Assembly: GCA_038323315.1 (NCBI GenBank)
Contig: JBBQGU010000014.1
Location: forward strand, 1 to 23,255
DNA: 23,255 bases
Direction: 5' to 3'
Source: Stagnihabitans sp038323315
GTDB lineage: Bacteria; Pseudomonadota; Alphaproteobacteria; Rhodobacterales; Rhodobacteraceae
Both the position numbers and the translations under genes were made by a program. Below are positions 22,488-23,255 of this stretch, in pieces. Within the stretch, counting starts at the first letter, position 1, and every line of letters starts with the position of its first letter. The notes beneath the pieces were generated by a model. It had not been told where the DNA came from, did no database searches, and saw only the letters and a list, made by a program, of their open reading frames with translations.

Positions 22488-23255
22488 ATGTCCGTCCTCG
22501 ACACCGACCTGCCCCACAGACCCCGCGGCGATACCCGCGACTACACCCTCGGTGGCCCTGAAGCTGCCCGCGCCATCGCGCGTGGGTTGGTCAACGCCGA
22601 ATGGTACCAGACCCCGATTGATCGCAAGGTCATGAAGGATCTGATGAAACGCAGCGATGCGCGCGCGCTGCGGGATACCGCGCTGTGGCTGGGCCTGCTG
22701 GTCGGATTTGGCGCGCTGGGGGTGTTGACCTGGGGCAGTTGGTGGGCGGTTCCGGTCTTCATCATCTATGGGTTGCTCTATGCAACGGCGGCGGATTCGC
22801 GGTGGCATGAATGCGGCCACGGCACCGCTTTCAAGACGCTGGGGCTGAATGCCGCCGTCTTTCAGATTGCGAACTTTCTGCTGATATCGAACCCGGTCGT
22901 GACCTGGTGGAGCCACATGCGCCACCACACCGATACGATCATCGTGGGCCATGACCCAGAAATTCCGGCAATGCGGCCGCCAGAGCTGATGATGATTGCG
23001 GCCAACGCCTTCGGCCTTCTGGCAGCCCCCCGCAATTACGCCACGATGATCCGTCTGGCGTTCGGGAAGCTGTCAAAGAAAGAGGCGACTTATGTGCCGG
23101 AAAGCGCCCGCGCCCAAGCCGTTCTGACGGCGCGGATCCATCTGGCCATTCACGCCACATCCTGGGGCGCTGCCCTTTGGATGATCTCGTTCTTGCCGCT
23201 GATGCTGATCGGACTACCGCGCTTTTACGGCATCTGGCTGTCCTTCGTGATGGGT
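22488..23255 (+). CDS. Fatty-acid-desaturase-family diiron protein (MocD-like?), 3' end beyond window
   Basis: ATG 22488, with AGGA 7 nt upstream, opens a frame that runs without a stop to the last base (256 codons). It carries the first two histidine boxes of membrane desaturases/hydroxylases: H107-E-C-G-H111 and H143-M-R-H-H147. The hydrophobic stretches at about 65-100 and 120-135 bracket them, and another follows near 220-256. The third histidine box should lie past the window end. These non-heme diiron enzymes use O2 to desaturate, hydroxylate or oxidatively demethylate substrates and need an electron donor, often a ferredoxin and reductase encoded next door. A hydrophilic N-terminus of about 60 residues and its place beside an importer suggest a small-molecule oxygenase of the type annotated as MocD (rhizopine catabolism), not a lipid desaturase. 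That assignment is tentative. Confidence 0.8.
   Translation, partial: MSVLDTDLPHRPRGDTRDYTLGGPEAARAIARGLVNAEWYQTPIDRKVMKDLMKRSDARALRDTALWLGLLVGFGALGVLTWGSWWAVPVFIIYGLLYATAADSRWHECGHGTAFKTLGLNAAVFQIANFLLISNPVVTWWSHMRHHTDTIIVGHDPEIPAMRPPELMMIAANAFGLLAAPRNYATMIRLAFGKLSKKEATYVPESARAQAVLTARIHLAIHATSWGAALWMISFLPLMLIGLPRFYGIWLSFVMG

Noticed and set aside
1..23255. Mobile elements, CRISPR arrays, tRNA or rRNA genes
   Set aside because: No transposase or integrase-like frame, regular repeat-spacer pattern, or RNA-gene-like sequence was found by reading the window on both strands.

Overview
The window reads as high-GC alphaproteobacterial DNA, most likely from the Rhodobacterales (Roseobacter/Paracoccus-like). 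This rests on codon use rich in G/C third positions, tight ATGA/TGATG gene overlaps, and a density of solute-binding-protein transporters typical of that group. No rRNA, tRNA, CRISPR array, insertion sequence or phage gene was seen. The stretch is a run of nutrient-scavenging loci: three ABC importers of three different classes, each next to its own catabolic enzymes.

Region 1 (1-3141, + strand): the 3' end of a xylose-isomerase-like TIM-barrel sugar isomerase/epimerase, then a complete ribose-class sugar ABC importer (periplasmic binding protein, single-domain ATPase, permease). A 334-bp gene-poor spacer follows (3142-3475).

Region 2 (3476-12776): a gamma-glutamyltransferase-like Ntn hydrolase without an obvious signal peptide. 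Convergent to it is an M20-type amidohydrolase that has lost several metal-site residues. Divergent from that is an operon of SDR dehydrogenase, AHL-lactonase-like metallo-hydrolase, fused double ATPase of a peptide transporter, DppC-like permease and DppB-like permease. The DppB gene is broken by an apparent deletion of about 46 nt that removes its ATPase-coupling loop. The matching peptide-binding protein gene lies convergent, 6 nt away, on the minus strand. The picture is uptake and hydrolysis of amide- or lactone-containing compounds, but the importer is probably dead in this sequence as it stands.

Region 3 (12909-23255): a minus-strand Lrp/AsnC regulator is divergent from a long + strand gene train. 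In order this encodes the E1 alpha and E1 beta subunits of an acetoin/2-oxoacid-dehydrogenase-type enzyme, a lipoyl-domain/alpha-beta-hydrolase fusion (AcoC-like), a VOC protein, diaminopropionate ammonia-lyase, a polar-amino-acid ABC importer (binding protein, two permeases, ATPase) with an embedded Gfo/Idh/MocA-like oxidoreductase, and a fatty-acid-desaturase-type diiron protein cut by the window end. Most spacings are overlaps or under 35 nt, with larger gaps of 87 and 61 nt, so the train may be one long operon or two. Together these suggest a catabolic module, controlled by the Lrp-like protein, for an imported amino-acid-like compound related to 2,3-diaminopropionate. The substrate is not known from the sequence, and this is the most interesting part of the window.
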